DNA of 64,000 nucleotides from Mixia osmundae IAM 14324. Its lineage: Eukaryota; Basidiomycota; Mixiomycetes; Mixiales; Mixiaceae. The stretch lies in the NCBI RefSeq assembly GCF_000708205.1, contig NW_014575559.1:460575-524574 (forward strand), read 5' to 3'. How positions within the stretch are numbered: position 1 is the first letter of the stretch; every line of letters starts with the position of its first letter. Below the pieces are notes generated by a model. That model was not told the origin of the DNA. It saw only the letters and a program-made list of their open reading frames with translations, and did no database searches. A program made the position numbers and the translations under genes. This document shows, piece by piece, positions 1 to 11,430 of this stretch.

Positions 1-288
1 CCGACTCACTCAGCTCTGGCAAGCCGCCCTTTGAGCCGTGTGCCGGATCAGCAGGACCAAGTGACATCTCGGCCATGTTCCCGCGAGGTTTGGTCAGTGA
101 TCGTCGACGATGACGAGCTCACAAGACCAGCTCAACCTGACACGATCATCGTGAAGCCTTGCTTGCTGCCAGCTAGCCTGTCATGCACTGTCAGCTGGGC
201 TGACTAGGACTGCGGGTGCTGTGGGGGGCACGACTGGCACGCGACTGGCCGACTACGCTCGCTCTCCAGACACGCGCCGACATTGACC

Positions 289-1274
<986 letters not shown>

Positions 1275-1455
1275 GCATGCGTGCAATGCAGTGTTGTACA
1301 TGTACACATGTGCGCAACAACAGATATGCGTCTAGACTTGATCGTGCGTTGCAATCTCGGCTATCGAAGGGGGCGATGATCGCCCAGTGGTGATCATCAG
1401 ACGAGCCGGTCGATTTGGCTCTTGCGGTCGTGTGGGCAGAGTCGCGAGCGTCTGC

Positions 1456-2859
1456 TCAGGTGTCAGCCGAATTGCAAAGGATCGGATTATAGAGTCTCAC
1501 AACGATTTCCTCGGACGATCGACCTTGTAGGGGCGTGATCAGTTTTTGTGTTGTTGATGAGTTGCTCGAGCGCGACCGTCTGCTCCAACGCGAAGGTAGC
1601 GTAGGTCGCTGAGGGGGTCCCTCGCTCAGCATGGCAAAAACGTCGGTCTCCGCATCGAGAGATTCTGGCGATAGCACTGCTGCAGGAGGCGTGATCTGTG
1701 GCAGATTGATCGTCTGGCCCAGGGGACTAGGCGAGATCGGCGAGGGCAAGGGCGAATCGGAGAGCGAGCTCGGAGGCCTATATCGACTGCTAGAAGCTCT
1801 TGGCGGGTGCTCAGGACGCAAAGAGATCTCGCTGTCCAGATTGATCCGTGCGAGGGCGATGCTTTGATCTTGAGGTGACTGCGAATCGAGGGACGAGCCG
1901 ATATTGCCATGCGCGCCGGTCATCTGCTTCTCGAGCCATCGCTCGCCTTCCCAGACACGTCGGAAGCGACGTCTCGAATTGAGTGTAAACAAGATCTATA
2001 GTTCAAAACGGAGCGTTAGCTAGGGACGGGCTCGAGGTTCGGGACAGCTTGCAGACAGGGCATACAGCTCTGTGACCAGTTCGAGCAAGAACCAAAAGAC
2101 GTTTGATTGGGTTCTGTGGGCGGCCGGTGCGACCAAGAAGAGCAAGCACATGGTTGCGCCCACCGCGTGAGTCAGTGCGACAGTCTCCATCGTCAGTGCT
2201 GCTATTCGTCGCAGCGTCCTTCGCGTCGAAGATGATTCTGTCCTTTTCCTGAGCAGCGTGGCGACGAGTGCAATTGTGATGAAGGCATCGATGGACGCCG
2301 ACAGACCGAGCCAGCTGATGCTGACAACTTGAGCAGGCAGACCAATCTTTCGGGCTCTGAACTCGGCCAGAGGTACGACGGGATCATGGGCCCAGATGGC
2401 GCAAGTGACGGCGAGCGTGATACCGACACACCAGGTAAAGGGTGCCATGATACCAAGCAAAATCGCGATCCAGCGCCGTCTTTCTGTGAGGACATAGACG
2501 CGATAGCCAAAGAAAGCGTGCGCCGTGACTGCCATTGTCGGTATCAGACCGTCCTGTACCGAGATCATGTACCACATGTAGTCGTACACTTCTGTTCGCC
2601 CGATGCCGGAAACCAAGTAGTGATACAGCGAGCTCACGCAGACCGCCATCTGTAGCGAGCTCAGGCAAAAGACCCAAGCGACAAAACAGTGATAGACAGC
2701 GCTGTCGGATTCCCTGAAGCGCGTGTAGTATCGATGCACTTGACCGATGTGCAGTCCGTAGAGCACAGCGGCGGCCATCGAGCCAAGGAGAAGCCCTGTA
2801 GGTTGCACAGGGAACGGGTTCTGCGTCTTGACTCCATCGATGGCCGGCGCGTCGAACAT
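1456..2859 (-). CDS. DUF6534-family seven-helix membrane protein
   Basis: This is a basidiomycete-type integral membrane protein of unknown function. Exons 2053-2859 and 1456-1995 give 448 aa. About seven hydrophobic segments fill the first 270 residues, beginning with GLLLGSMAAAVLYGLHIGQV. The family's C-terminal signature, a Leu/Tyr run ending in TLNSR, is restored only by splicing: LYALS joins ILFTLNSRRRFRR. That join needs a 57-nt intron with a GC donor (GCAAGC), a CTAAC branch motif and a CTATAG acceptor. The roughly 170-residue tail after the last helix is rich in Ser, Pro and Arg and looks cytoplasmic and disordered. Family membership is inferred from layout and signature. Confidence 0.75.
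1996..2052 (-). other. GC-AG intron in the DUF6534 gene
   Basis: Read on the minus strand, the intron starts GCAAGC, has GCTAAC near its 3' side and ends CTATAG. Without removal the frame meets a stop soon after; with removal the conserved TLNSR motif is recovered. Confidence 0.65.
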
Positions 2860-3420
2860 GGCTGTCTTTGCAGTGCTCGCCCGCTCACAGCATCTTGCGC
2901 AATCGGACGAACATCTTCCTGAGCTCCATCCTGATGCTGTCGCGAAGGCAGAGTCACTCGATCGATGGGACGCCTGCTTGCCCTGTCCGGCGCGCGACGA
3001 TGCCCAATTCGATATTCAGCGCGAAACCGGCTTGAAACTCTAATGGAGACAGAGATGTGGCACCGAGCCGTAGCTGTCCCACTCGTGTTCACAGTCATCT
3101 TTCTCAACGACAACCCAGCGAACTGGCACGACCATGATCTGCTTGTCCGCAACAACACTGGCCTCATATCAAGGCACTGCGCGTCGAGCCCCTGCGCTTT
3201 CGACGACGACGACGCCCTCGGTCGCTCGCTAGCCTAGCGCGAGCTAGGTTCGTCATCCGCCTCGCTCCTTAGTCCAGCATGAGACGTACACCTAGCCTCG
3301 CCGACCTCACCCAGGCTCTGAGGCGAGTCACGAACACATCTCATCAGAACTAGTCAAAGCTGACGCGCAAGACGCAGCCTGGCAAAGCCAGACTTTCGAG
3401 CGAAAGCAGAGGCTGCTACC
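2860..3420. promoter_or_regulatory. Divergent intergenic region, DUF6534 / eIF4E genes
   Basis: This 561-bp gap separates two genes transcribed away from each other and must carry both promoters. I see no convincing TATA box, RNA gene or repeat. The open frames here overlap without codon character or a family match. Confidence 0.4.
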
Positions 3421-4718
3421 ATGAGTCCGGTCGCGGCTAGTCGGTTGCATCTCCCACCTTCAGTACTGACTCGACAGCGCAACGGCTCGTGTAGTTCGGT
3501 CGGCTCGAGCGTCTGCGATAGCAGCAGTGATTGCTCTGTACAAGGTAAGCCTCTGCTCTCACCGGTCACTGCTAGCCAGCCGCACACGGATGCAACGCTT
3601 CAGCCTTATCAAGCCGTTCGAGCGGGCGATGAAGCGCGAGACGGCCGCATCGGACTCGGCCGTGGCGCAGACGCACCAGTGTACATCCGACCCGACGCTA
3701 CAGACTCGAAATCGGACGCAGAGCTCATGCCACCTCCGCCTGTGCCGTATCCGACCGGCAGATCGCGCCCAAGCTTGGCTAGCTTTGGTCGCAGCGTGAG
3801 CATGAACGTCGCCGGTCGAGCCGATCCCGTCCAACGCAGCTCGGCAGCTACACTGCGCAATCGTACCTCGATGCCCAGTCTGCCCAAGATCACCCTGCCC
3901 AAAGGTCCACATCCGCTCGAGCATTCCTGGTCGGTCGCTCATGCAGGCGCGTATAGCCAGCTGACTGGCAAACGCACAGGACGCTCTACAGTGATTCCCC
4001 ATCTGAGCGAGCAGCTGCCGGTCAGGAGCGCCGAGCGTCGGGCACGACACAAAGCTTCGAAGCCGGACTACGCAAGATTGGTACGTTCGACACGATCGAG
4101 AGTTTTGCACAGCACTTCAACTGGCTCAAACCCCCTTCGAAGCTCTCAATCGACTCGAATGTCTATCTCTTCAAGAATGACATCAAGCCCCAGTGGGAGG
4201 ATGCAAGCAACAGCCAAGGCGGCAAGTTCATCATCCGTCCTGCTGGCTCGAACCTTGGCTTGCTCGATATCGTCTGGCGAGACATCGCGCTCGCATGCGT
4301 TGGCGAGATGCTCGATGGCGAGGCAAACCTCATCTGTGGCGCCATCGTGAGCTTGCGCGGCGCGCCTGCAGGCCATCGCGTTCAGGTCTGGGTGCGCGAT
4401 CGTCACAAGTCGCAAGAGCTCGACACCGTCAGACACGGTATCAACGCTGCCTTGAATTGCCATCAACAGGTCGTCATTGCCTTTATGCCTCACAAGACGA
4501 GCGGTCATGCTGCACCTTCCAAACTCGACGGTAGTCCTGCTCATGCCAAGTCGAATAAGATGCGAGCGGTCTCGTCACCTACTGCCAATGGCCGCGTCGC
4601 CCTCGGGAGCCTGGCTCCTAATCGACTCCAAGAGCAAGCAGTACAACGTAGAGCAAGCAGTGATCGTACAACTCAGCACGCGCCTCGCTCGCCCAGACAG
4701 CAATCGAGCTTGCGATAA
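3421..4718 (+). CDS. eIF4E-family cap-binding protein (4EHP/class II-like)
   Basis: This family binds the mRNA 5' cap; class II members (4EHP) usually repress translation or act on selected mRNAs. Exons 3421-3929 and 3980-4718 give 415 aa. The 50-nt intron (GTCGGT...CACAG) joins LEHSW to TLYSDSPSERAAAG. The core is about 170 residues, with KIGTFDTIESF, NVYLFKNDIKPQWED, GGKFIIRP and CGAIVSLRG. The cap-binding Trp in PQWED is kept (human W102). The W56 position reads Phe in TQSFEAGLRKIG, close to 4EHP, and the W73 position in the eIF4G/4E-BP contact reads Ala (ESFAQHF). Long disordered extensions lie at both ends. The stop is 12 bp from the stop of the convergent AIR-like gene. Confidence 0.8.
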
Positions 4719-4730
4719 GTGTCACAACAT

Positions 4731-7054
4731 CTACATGTAGCCACCGCGATAGCGAGGGGCAGTGTACGTCGGGGTGTTGTCCGTCGATGGTTTGTTGTTG
4801 CGATAAGGATGGAATCGTTCCTGCTGTCTCGTGTTCTCTTCGTATTGCGGCATGGGTCGAGCACGCTGAGCTGCAGGCTGGCGCGGTGCAGAGCCATGGC
4901 CATGTTCTCGCGAAGAGCCGATACGATCTGCGAGCGGTCTTAACGCGCTGGCCTCTTGTCGCACACCCTGACGAGGCGGATAATTGTTCGACCGAGTGTA
5001 GGAGGGCGGCGAACGCATTCTTGAGGGCATTCGAGCTCTATCGGGCGCTCGTGTATCACCTCCGTTTGCAGACCTTGGGCCTGAGCGGCCATCTTCTTGC
5101 ATGGCATCCCGCTGACCTCGCTCGTCTGTGCGCGGGTCATCCGACCAGCGACTGTGCGTGCCCATCTTGATCTGCAGCGGCTTTCCAGTCGGCTGGTCTC
5201 TTCGAGGTGGACCTTTCACCCGACGAACCAGAGGACCGTCATCTTCCTGACCAACAGACTGTAAAGGTCTTGCTGTTCGCTGACCATTGACGAGGTGCGG
5301 CATGCGCGCAGGTCCCGGCGGTAGGGCACGTCTGCTCGTCGGCGCCTGACCAGAGGTGAAGATGGTCGTATCGCTCGAAGCGACGGGATGGCCTCTTGGT
5401 TCGGGACACTGCTCGCCGAAATGACCTCGATGTCCGCAATTGTAGCAGCACGGATTGGGTTTGGCTGCAGTGTGTCGTTCGAGCGGTAGTTCAGGGTAGA
5501 CTCGCCAAATTGTTGGGCAATTGTCGGATGCATGACCTTTCTGATTGCAGCGTGGGCATCTGAGAGAAGCGACCGGCATGTTACATTTCTGATAATCCAG
5601 CTTCATGTCAGCCGTCGAACGAGCGAAGCAGGATTTGAGCTTACACCGTTCGTGTGACCTTTGTTGCCGCATCGCCAACAGACCTTGAGGAGCGGACAAT
5701 CTCTGAATTCATGATCGTCCATCGCGCCACAGGTCATGCACTGCTGATGCTCGCAATCCTTGGCGATATGGCCCTGTTCACCGCATCTGCCGCACTTGAC
5801 CGTATCGTTGCGCGGTCGAGCAGGTCCATCCTCGTCATCATAGTATCTCTTGACAGCTGTTGCGCGCGTGTTGTCATCATTGATGATGCCCTTCATATCG
5901 CCCTCATCGAGCGCGATCTCCTCTACCGGACCTTTTGCCTCGAGAAGAATCTCATCAGGCAGAAGATCACCAGTCTGTTCAGTCGTCTTGCTGCCCTTGA
6001 CAGGCGCAGGCTCTGCATCGATTGTGAAGAGCGATGAAGCGGCTTCAGCCTCTTGCTGCGCCACGGCAGGCGTTGACGGGAGTGAGTGCTCGAAAGGCAT
6101 AGGTGCTTCGCCGGTTTCTTCGACGGGTATGCCATCTAGCTCTGATAGGTCTACTTCGGAAGAAGCTTGCTGGATGTCTGTACCTGACATAAAGTTGGAG
6201 AGGAGGCCTGCAGGCAGCGTGGCCAGCCTATCTGCAGCCTGGGCAGGCATGCCAGCATCATCCTCGACAAACATCGGGTCGGGCTCAGCCTGACTGTCCT
6301 TCGGGACTGATTCGACGATGCTCTCGCCGTCAAGATCGATCACGTCACTCTTCGCCTTCTTCCCGCGCTTTCGCCTCGGAGGCCGCGCACTTTCTTCCTC
6401 TTTCGCGTCCTCTCCTTCATTCGGGCCTTGTGGTGAGCTCTCCAGCGTACTTCTGCTGGAGCCTTCTCTACTGCCCGATGCAGACGGAGTCGGGCCCTTT
6501 CCAGATGATGCCTGGCCTGCCTTTGCAGCAGCCATCTTCTGCTGGCGCTTCAATTCGCGGATGACGAGCTTATTGGATTTCCCGCCTGCCGGCAGATCTG
6601 CTTGCGCTTGCCGCTCCCTGTACATCCTGTCCCGCTTACGCCTGATCTGTTTCGCTGACATGGTGCTGACGTCGATCTCCACACCGAACTCCCTGAGGAT
6701 CTCTTGATCGTACACTGGTTCTAGTCCGGTCTGCGAGGTAGACATGCGAGACACAACATGCTTCGCACGTTGCTTGGCTACCTTGGTCGCTGCACCTGGT
6801 ATAGCATAGCCCGACCGTATGACCAGAGGCATCTTCACTGGCCCGCCCTTGCCGTTGTTCGTAGGCACAAGAGGCCCTGTGTAGCCAGGCGCACTGGTCT
6901 CCCTCTGCCTCTTGTTCTTCTTCTTCGGTGAAGTGGGCGTGCTCCCGGACGCGACAGATCCACTGCCTCGCGATGGGCCAGCGGCTGCACTCATCTCGAC
7001 GGGTGCACGGTGCAGGCCAGTGTTGACGTTGACGATTGCCTTTGGTTTTTTCAA
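4731..7054 (-). CDS. CCHC zinc-knuckle protein, Air1/Air2-like TRAMP subunit
   Basis: Air proteins are the RNA-binding subunits of the nuclear TRAMP complex, which adds poly(A) to RNAs for exosome decay. Exons 5645-7054 and 4731-5588 give 755 aa, about twice the yeast length because of disordered flanks. Five CCHC knuckles lie in tandem, beginning CGRCGEQGHIAKDC; the third, CWRCGNKGHTNGKC, is completed by the splice (56-nt intron, GTAAGC...TATCAG). The spacer CPTIWRVYPELP between knuckles four and five matches the Air IWRxY motif known to contact the Trf4/5 polymerase. The first 350 residues are acidic/basic low complexity; the tail is Arg/Pro/Ser-rich with an RGG-like end (RYRGGYM). Divergent with ERO1 across only 92 bp. 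Confidence 0.8.
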
Positions 7055-7146
7055 ACGCGCGATTGGCCGCGTTCCTCGCTTCCGTCATCAGCATTGCCGG
7101 CACGAGGTCATGACGAGTCTGCTAGGCTGACATTGATCTATAAGTC

Positions 7147-9063
7147 ATGACACGCTTGTTCGGGGTCACACGAAGGCCCGTACGAGCAGTGGTGCTCGCC
7201 TGCTGCCTGCTGTCTTGGCTGGGCAGTGGCCACGTTGACGTGTCAGCATCGTCACTGGACGGTCAGCGAGCTGGCATCGATCTCACTCTTGGCCGTCCGA
7301 GGTCACAATTCTTCGAGACAGTCCTATTCCAGTCGGGTGCATCTCAGAAAGCCTCGCCGCAGCCCGAAAATGGCAAAGCTGTCCGCGCATCGTGTACGCC
7401 AACAGGCCAAATCGAAGATGCTTGCTGCGACTTCCAATCAGTCGAGGCAACCAATGCTGCCCTCGCTCAGCGACTGGAAGCTGTCACCAAGACCGATGCA
7501 ATGAAGTTCTGGAAAGTTGATCTCTACAAAGAATGTCCCTTCTGGCGGGAGGATGGCAGCTGTATGAACAGAGCTTGCGGCGTTGAGACGACAGACGAAG
7601 TGAGTCGGAACTGCCTCAGTCACAAGCTCACGGTCGGCTGACTCACTACCGCAGTCACACATACCGGAAAAGTGGAGAGCGGAACGGCTGAGCGGCATCG
7701 CATCCACGCGTGGCGGCAAAGTCCCCATCGATCTCGGACGCGGATGCGTCTATCGCGAGACAGACTTCTGCGTGCTTGATGATCCACATTCAGCCATCAA
7801 CGGTACGCTGTCCGTTGCATGTCCCATACAGCAGCTTATTGCCGAGCAGAGGGATCATATGTCGACTTGAGCGCAAATCCTGAACGTTTTACCGGCTATG
7901 CCGGTCACTCTGCGAACAAAGTTTGGCGAGCAATCTATGAAGAAAACTGCTTCGGCGTACCTACCTCCTTTGTAGACCCATCCGAAGGCGTTGAGCAGGG
8001 AGGCACCGGGTTTGCCTCGCTTGGCGGACTGGGACACTCGTCTCTGACGGCTAGTCTGAACAAGGCAGCCGCGCCGGCTCAATCGCCTCTGACTAAGCCT
8101 CCAAAGTCACGTCAGACGGAGATGAGCGAGCTCTTGCGGAGCATCCAGGCGCCTCGAGACGGCGGCGATGACGAGACCTGCCTAGAAAAACGCGTGTACT
8201 ATCGACTTATATCGGGGCTACACGCTTCAATCTCCATACATATCTGCGACGAGTACCTCGATCAGAAGACGGGCGAGTGGTCGCCCAATCTCGAGTGCTT
8301 CATCACTCGCATTGCCCAACATCCAGAGCGACTTCAGAACGTCTATTTCAATTACGTCCTCATGCTGCGTGCGCTCACAAAGGCGGGACATCATATCTTG
8401 GGCGCTGTAGACGATCATCAAGTACGAGAGCAGATCTCCGGCCTCATACGAGAAGCCTCAAATTGTCCGGGCACATTCGATGAGAGCAACATGTTCATCG
8501 ATGCGAATGCCGCGACGCTCAAAGAGGAATTCAAGACTCATTTCCGTAACGTCTCGCGGATCATGGATTGCGTGGGCTGCGACAAGTGCAGACTCTGGGG
8601 CAAATTGCAGGTGACTGGACTGGCAACAGCACTCAAGCTGCTCTTCTCCGACGATGAGACCGGCTCATTATCTCTTGCACGATCAGAAGTCGTCGCTTTT
8701 GTCAATACGCTCAATCGCTTCTCTAGCAGTCTAGCAGCCGTCGAGCGATTCAGAGACTTGTGGGAACACCAGGAACGGTCAGCACAGCACGACAAGAAGG
8801 CGTCTTCCCCGAGCGCAAAGAGTCCTTCTGCTACTGCCAAGCGACGCAAGCGCAAGACGAGGAAGGCTACGCCGGGTGGCTCTGCTCGGAAAGCTCAAGC
8901 TTCGCAAAACGCAAACGATACGCGACAGAGGCGCGAAAGAGAAGCTAGCTTGCTGACGAGGCTTACCGAAGCCTGCAAACATTCAGCAGCTTCTTGCTTG
9001 CACTTTATCGCCAATCTGATTGCGTCCGTTACCAAGCCCGCATCATCAAAAGCAGATCTATAG
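7147..9063 (+). CDS. ERO1: ER thiol oxidase Ero1
   Basis: Ero1 reoxidises protein disulfide isomerase in the ER lumen and passes electrons to O2 through FAD. Exons 7147-7599, 7655-7802 and 7850-9063 (introns 55 and 47 nt) give 604 aa. An N-terminal hydrophobic stretch (VVLACCLLSWLGSG) is a signal or anchor. Family motifs include CCDFQSVEATN, VDLYKECPFW, the shuttle pair in CMNRAC, and, after splicing, NEGSYVDLSANPERFTGY and the flavin-region IWRAIYEENCF-type motif (here VWRAIYEENCF). The active-site CxxCxxC appears as CVGCDKC. The C-terminal 120 residues are Lys/Ser-rich with a hydrophobic end (CLHFIANLIASVT), plausibly membrane-attached as in yeast Ero1. Identification is firm. Confidence 0.93.
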
Positions 9064-9133
9064 CATTTGTAATACCCCAAGCACGCTCTCTCGTTGTTGT
9101 ACAATGCCTTGCAAAGATGATACAACATCATGT

Positions 9134-11190
9134 CTAGTTCTGTCTTGGCCAAAGATCTAGCAGTCGTCCTATCGTCCACTGATGGCGCATGGGCTCGATT
9201 GCAAGCAGGGGCGGCTCATAAGCAAGCGTGGGACCACCGAACCCCTCGACGAGTTGCAACGGCCGTTGTTCACCGTCGACTCGTGGCGTAGATCTGCCTT
9301 CGAGCTCGAGATCCGACGTCCTGCTCGACATGGACTCGCGAGCTTTGCCTTTGAGCTTTTGCCTGAATTGCTTCAATATGCTCTTTGATGCCGACCTGCG
9401 AGGCGAGTAATCGCTCAAAGCTGCATCGGGCTGAGCAGAATGATCAGAGGTCATAGGCGAAGCCAGCTCGTCTCGCGTCCGCCTGTCTGACATGACTTCT
9501 AACCGAGCGAGCAAGGGCGAGCTTTGTACGCTGCTCTTGCGGCTGACTGTCGCCTCAACAGCTGCCGCTTCTCTCGTCGTGACGTGTTGCAACGCTGCTG
9601 ATGCAGTCGCGGTAATAGTCACAGGCAGCTTGCTCGCACTGTTTTGCTGCTCCTGCGCAAGTTCTCGTGCGAGTGCAGCGTCCACTTCTGCCAAGGCATT
9701 GCCATCTAGGTCTGCACCGAATTCGGACCGTTCGAGGACAGGCGAAGTTTCCGAAGAGGCCAGATCGACGACGTCGGGTTGTTTCTGATTTGCGCTGCGT
9801 TTGCTGCGCTCGATGGCGTCATTGACTCGCTGGATCTGCTTGCTTGCGTCTACAGGAAGCTTGCTGGCCGATGTCGGAACTGAGACAGTGAGGATGTCAT
9901 ATAGTTCGTCTATCTTTTGACGTTTACTTGACGCATTGGCAGAGCTCGGTGGAGTCCTTGTGCGCTTGCTGTTAGGCGCAACCAGCAGAACGTCGTCTTC
10001 GCTCTCCGACGCCGACGATGGCAACTGAATCGGCGCACCGTCAATTCTGTCCAGACTGCTCGGTGAGAAGACGGGAGGTGTGGCTGCTGGAGCGCGTGCT
10101 TCTATGCTGATGGTCGAAAGGGGCATCTCTGGGCTTGTCTGGGGTATCGATGAGGTACTATTACTGACTTGATCGAACAGACCGAGACCACTGGGCGTGG
10201 TCTGGAGTGCCATGGAGGCTGCCGGTCTTTGCAAGTCTGACAGCTGAGTCGAAGGCGAATCGGGTGCAAAGTTGGGATGCTGCATATCGTATTCTTCACT
10301 GGACGAGTGCCGGCTTAGCGACCTTGCAATCGCTCAAGGGTCATTACTTACGCTAGCTGGCCGGTCCATTGCCTAATGCGCGGATCCGCAAGAATGTGCA
10401 AAGGCGTTCCGTACGTCCCCTCACCTCTGCCACCGAGGAACTCTGCACTATGAACTCGCAGGCTGAGCTGAGTGTTCGGTCCGGGAAACTTGTCCCATAT
10501 TGGCGACCAGCGCGTCAGGCGGAAAATGCCGCCTTTGAGACTGGGCAGTGTGGCTCCGTCGCTCAATCTGACGTGACTTTAGCCTCAGACGGTCATAGCA
10601 TCAGGACAGCGTACTTTTGAATCTCGCTGATGACATCTGCGTCGAATTGCGCATCGATCCAGTGGGTCTTGTCGGACAGATGCAGCAGATATTGATCATC
10701 CTTCGGTGCGATCTGTGTTGCGTGGATGAGGTTCGAGCATGCGCAGCGCCATGATGCTTGCCTGGACGAGCTGGAGAGCAACGCGGTCGCTATCTTCGCC
10801 GGCTTTCGTAAGATCGACCTTGTGCCTCTCTGCATAGCCGAGAAGCCTCAGCGAGAGACCGTCATCGGTCACGGACTGCATGTCTGCAATCTGCCCGGCC
10901 GACGACGCCGAGGCGAATTCGGTATGCCGGCGTGGCTCGGTGCGTATGGCACGCGTTGCAATGTTGCGGAGGAAATGTAAACCGTACCAGATGCCCCTGC
11001 GTCCCAGACAATGTCTTATCCCCTGCTTGAGCTCACCGACGTCGATCGGGGGCGGACTGATTGACAAAAGACGAATGACGGACAATCTCTTATGATGGCC
11101 GGAAATCCCGCGGCAAACGAGCTCAGGCGGTCAGCATCCGAGAGCGGCGATCAGGGGAGCTGGTGACGAGACGCTGATCCAGTCAGACAT
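9134..11190 (-). CDS. Candidate TPP1/Tpz1-like OB-fold telomere protein (5' end uncertain)
   Basis: Exons 10762-about 11088, 10615-10712, 10352-10567 and 9134-10298 share one frame. The joins give an OB-fold-like run: VALQLVQIAPKDDQY, LHLSDKTHWIDAQF, KLSDGATLPSLKGGIFRL, LSLRVHSAEFLG. This order recalls the TPP1/ACD shelterin domain, which bridges telomere ssDNA binding and telomerase. The introns are 49 nt (GC donor, CAG|GCAAGC), 47 nt and 53 nt (strong GTAAGT). The last exon adds about 390 disordered residues, as in long fungal Tpz1 tails. The 5' end is weak: the first long frame opens without ATG, and a possible first exon (11173-11190, reading MSDWIS) would need a GTCTCG donor. The family call is an inference from pattern only. 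Confidence 0.4.
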
Positions 11191-11430
11191 GTGACCCCAA
11201 GGAAAACCAATCGTCGTGCCTCAGCTGTCGAAGGAGAGCTTGATTGCATGCACGCTTTGCTCCGAACAACCGTCTCATGCACAAGGCCGAGGCAGATGGC
11301 AATGACGGCAAGCCCCAGAAGAGCCGGGCTGACTGTCAGAAGTCACATGCACTCAGTTTGGCAGACAGCGTGCGAGCGAACGAGGAGGCGAGCGTGTAAC
11401 GTGAACTCAACCTAAATTTCGCAAGAGTGG

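Noticed and set aside
3545-3579. GTAAGC donor with AG 30-35 bases downstream in the eIF4E N-terminal extension
   Set aside because: Removing 35 bases breaks the frame that leads into LEHSW, and the length is below other introns; read as coding.
5654-6707. Several plus-strand frames (up to 147 codons) inside the Air-like gene
   Set aside because: All are antisense to its long acidic/basic exon and lack domain features.
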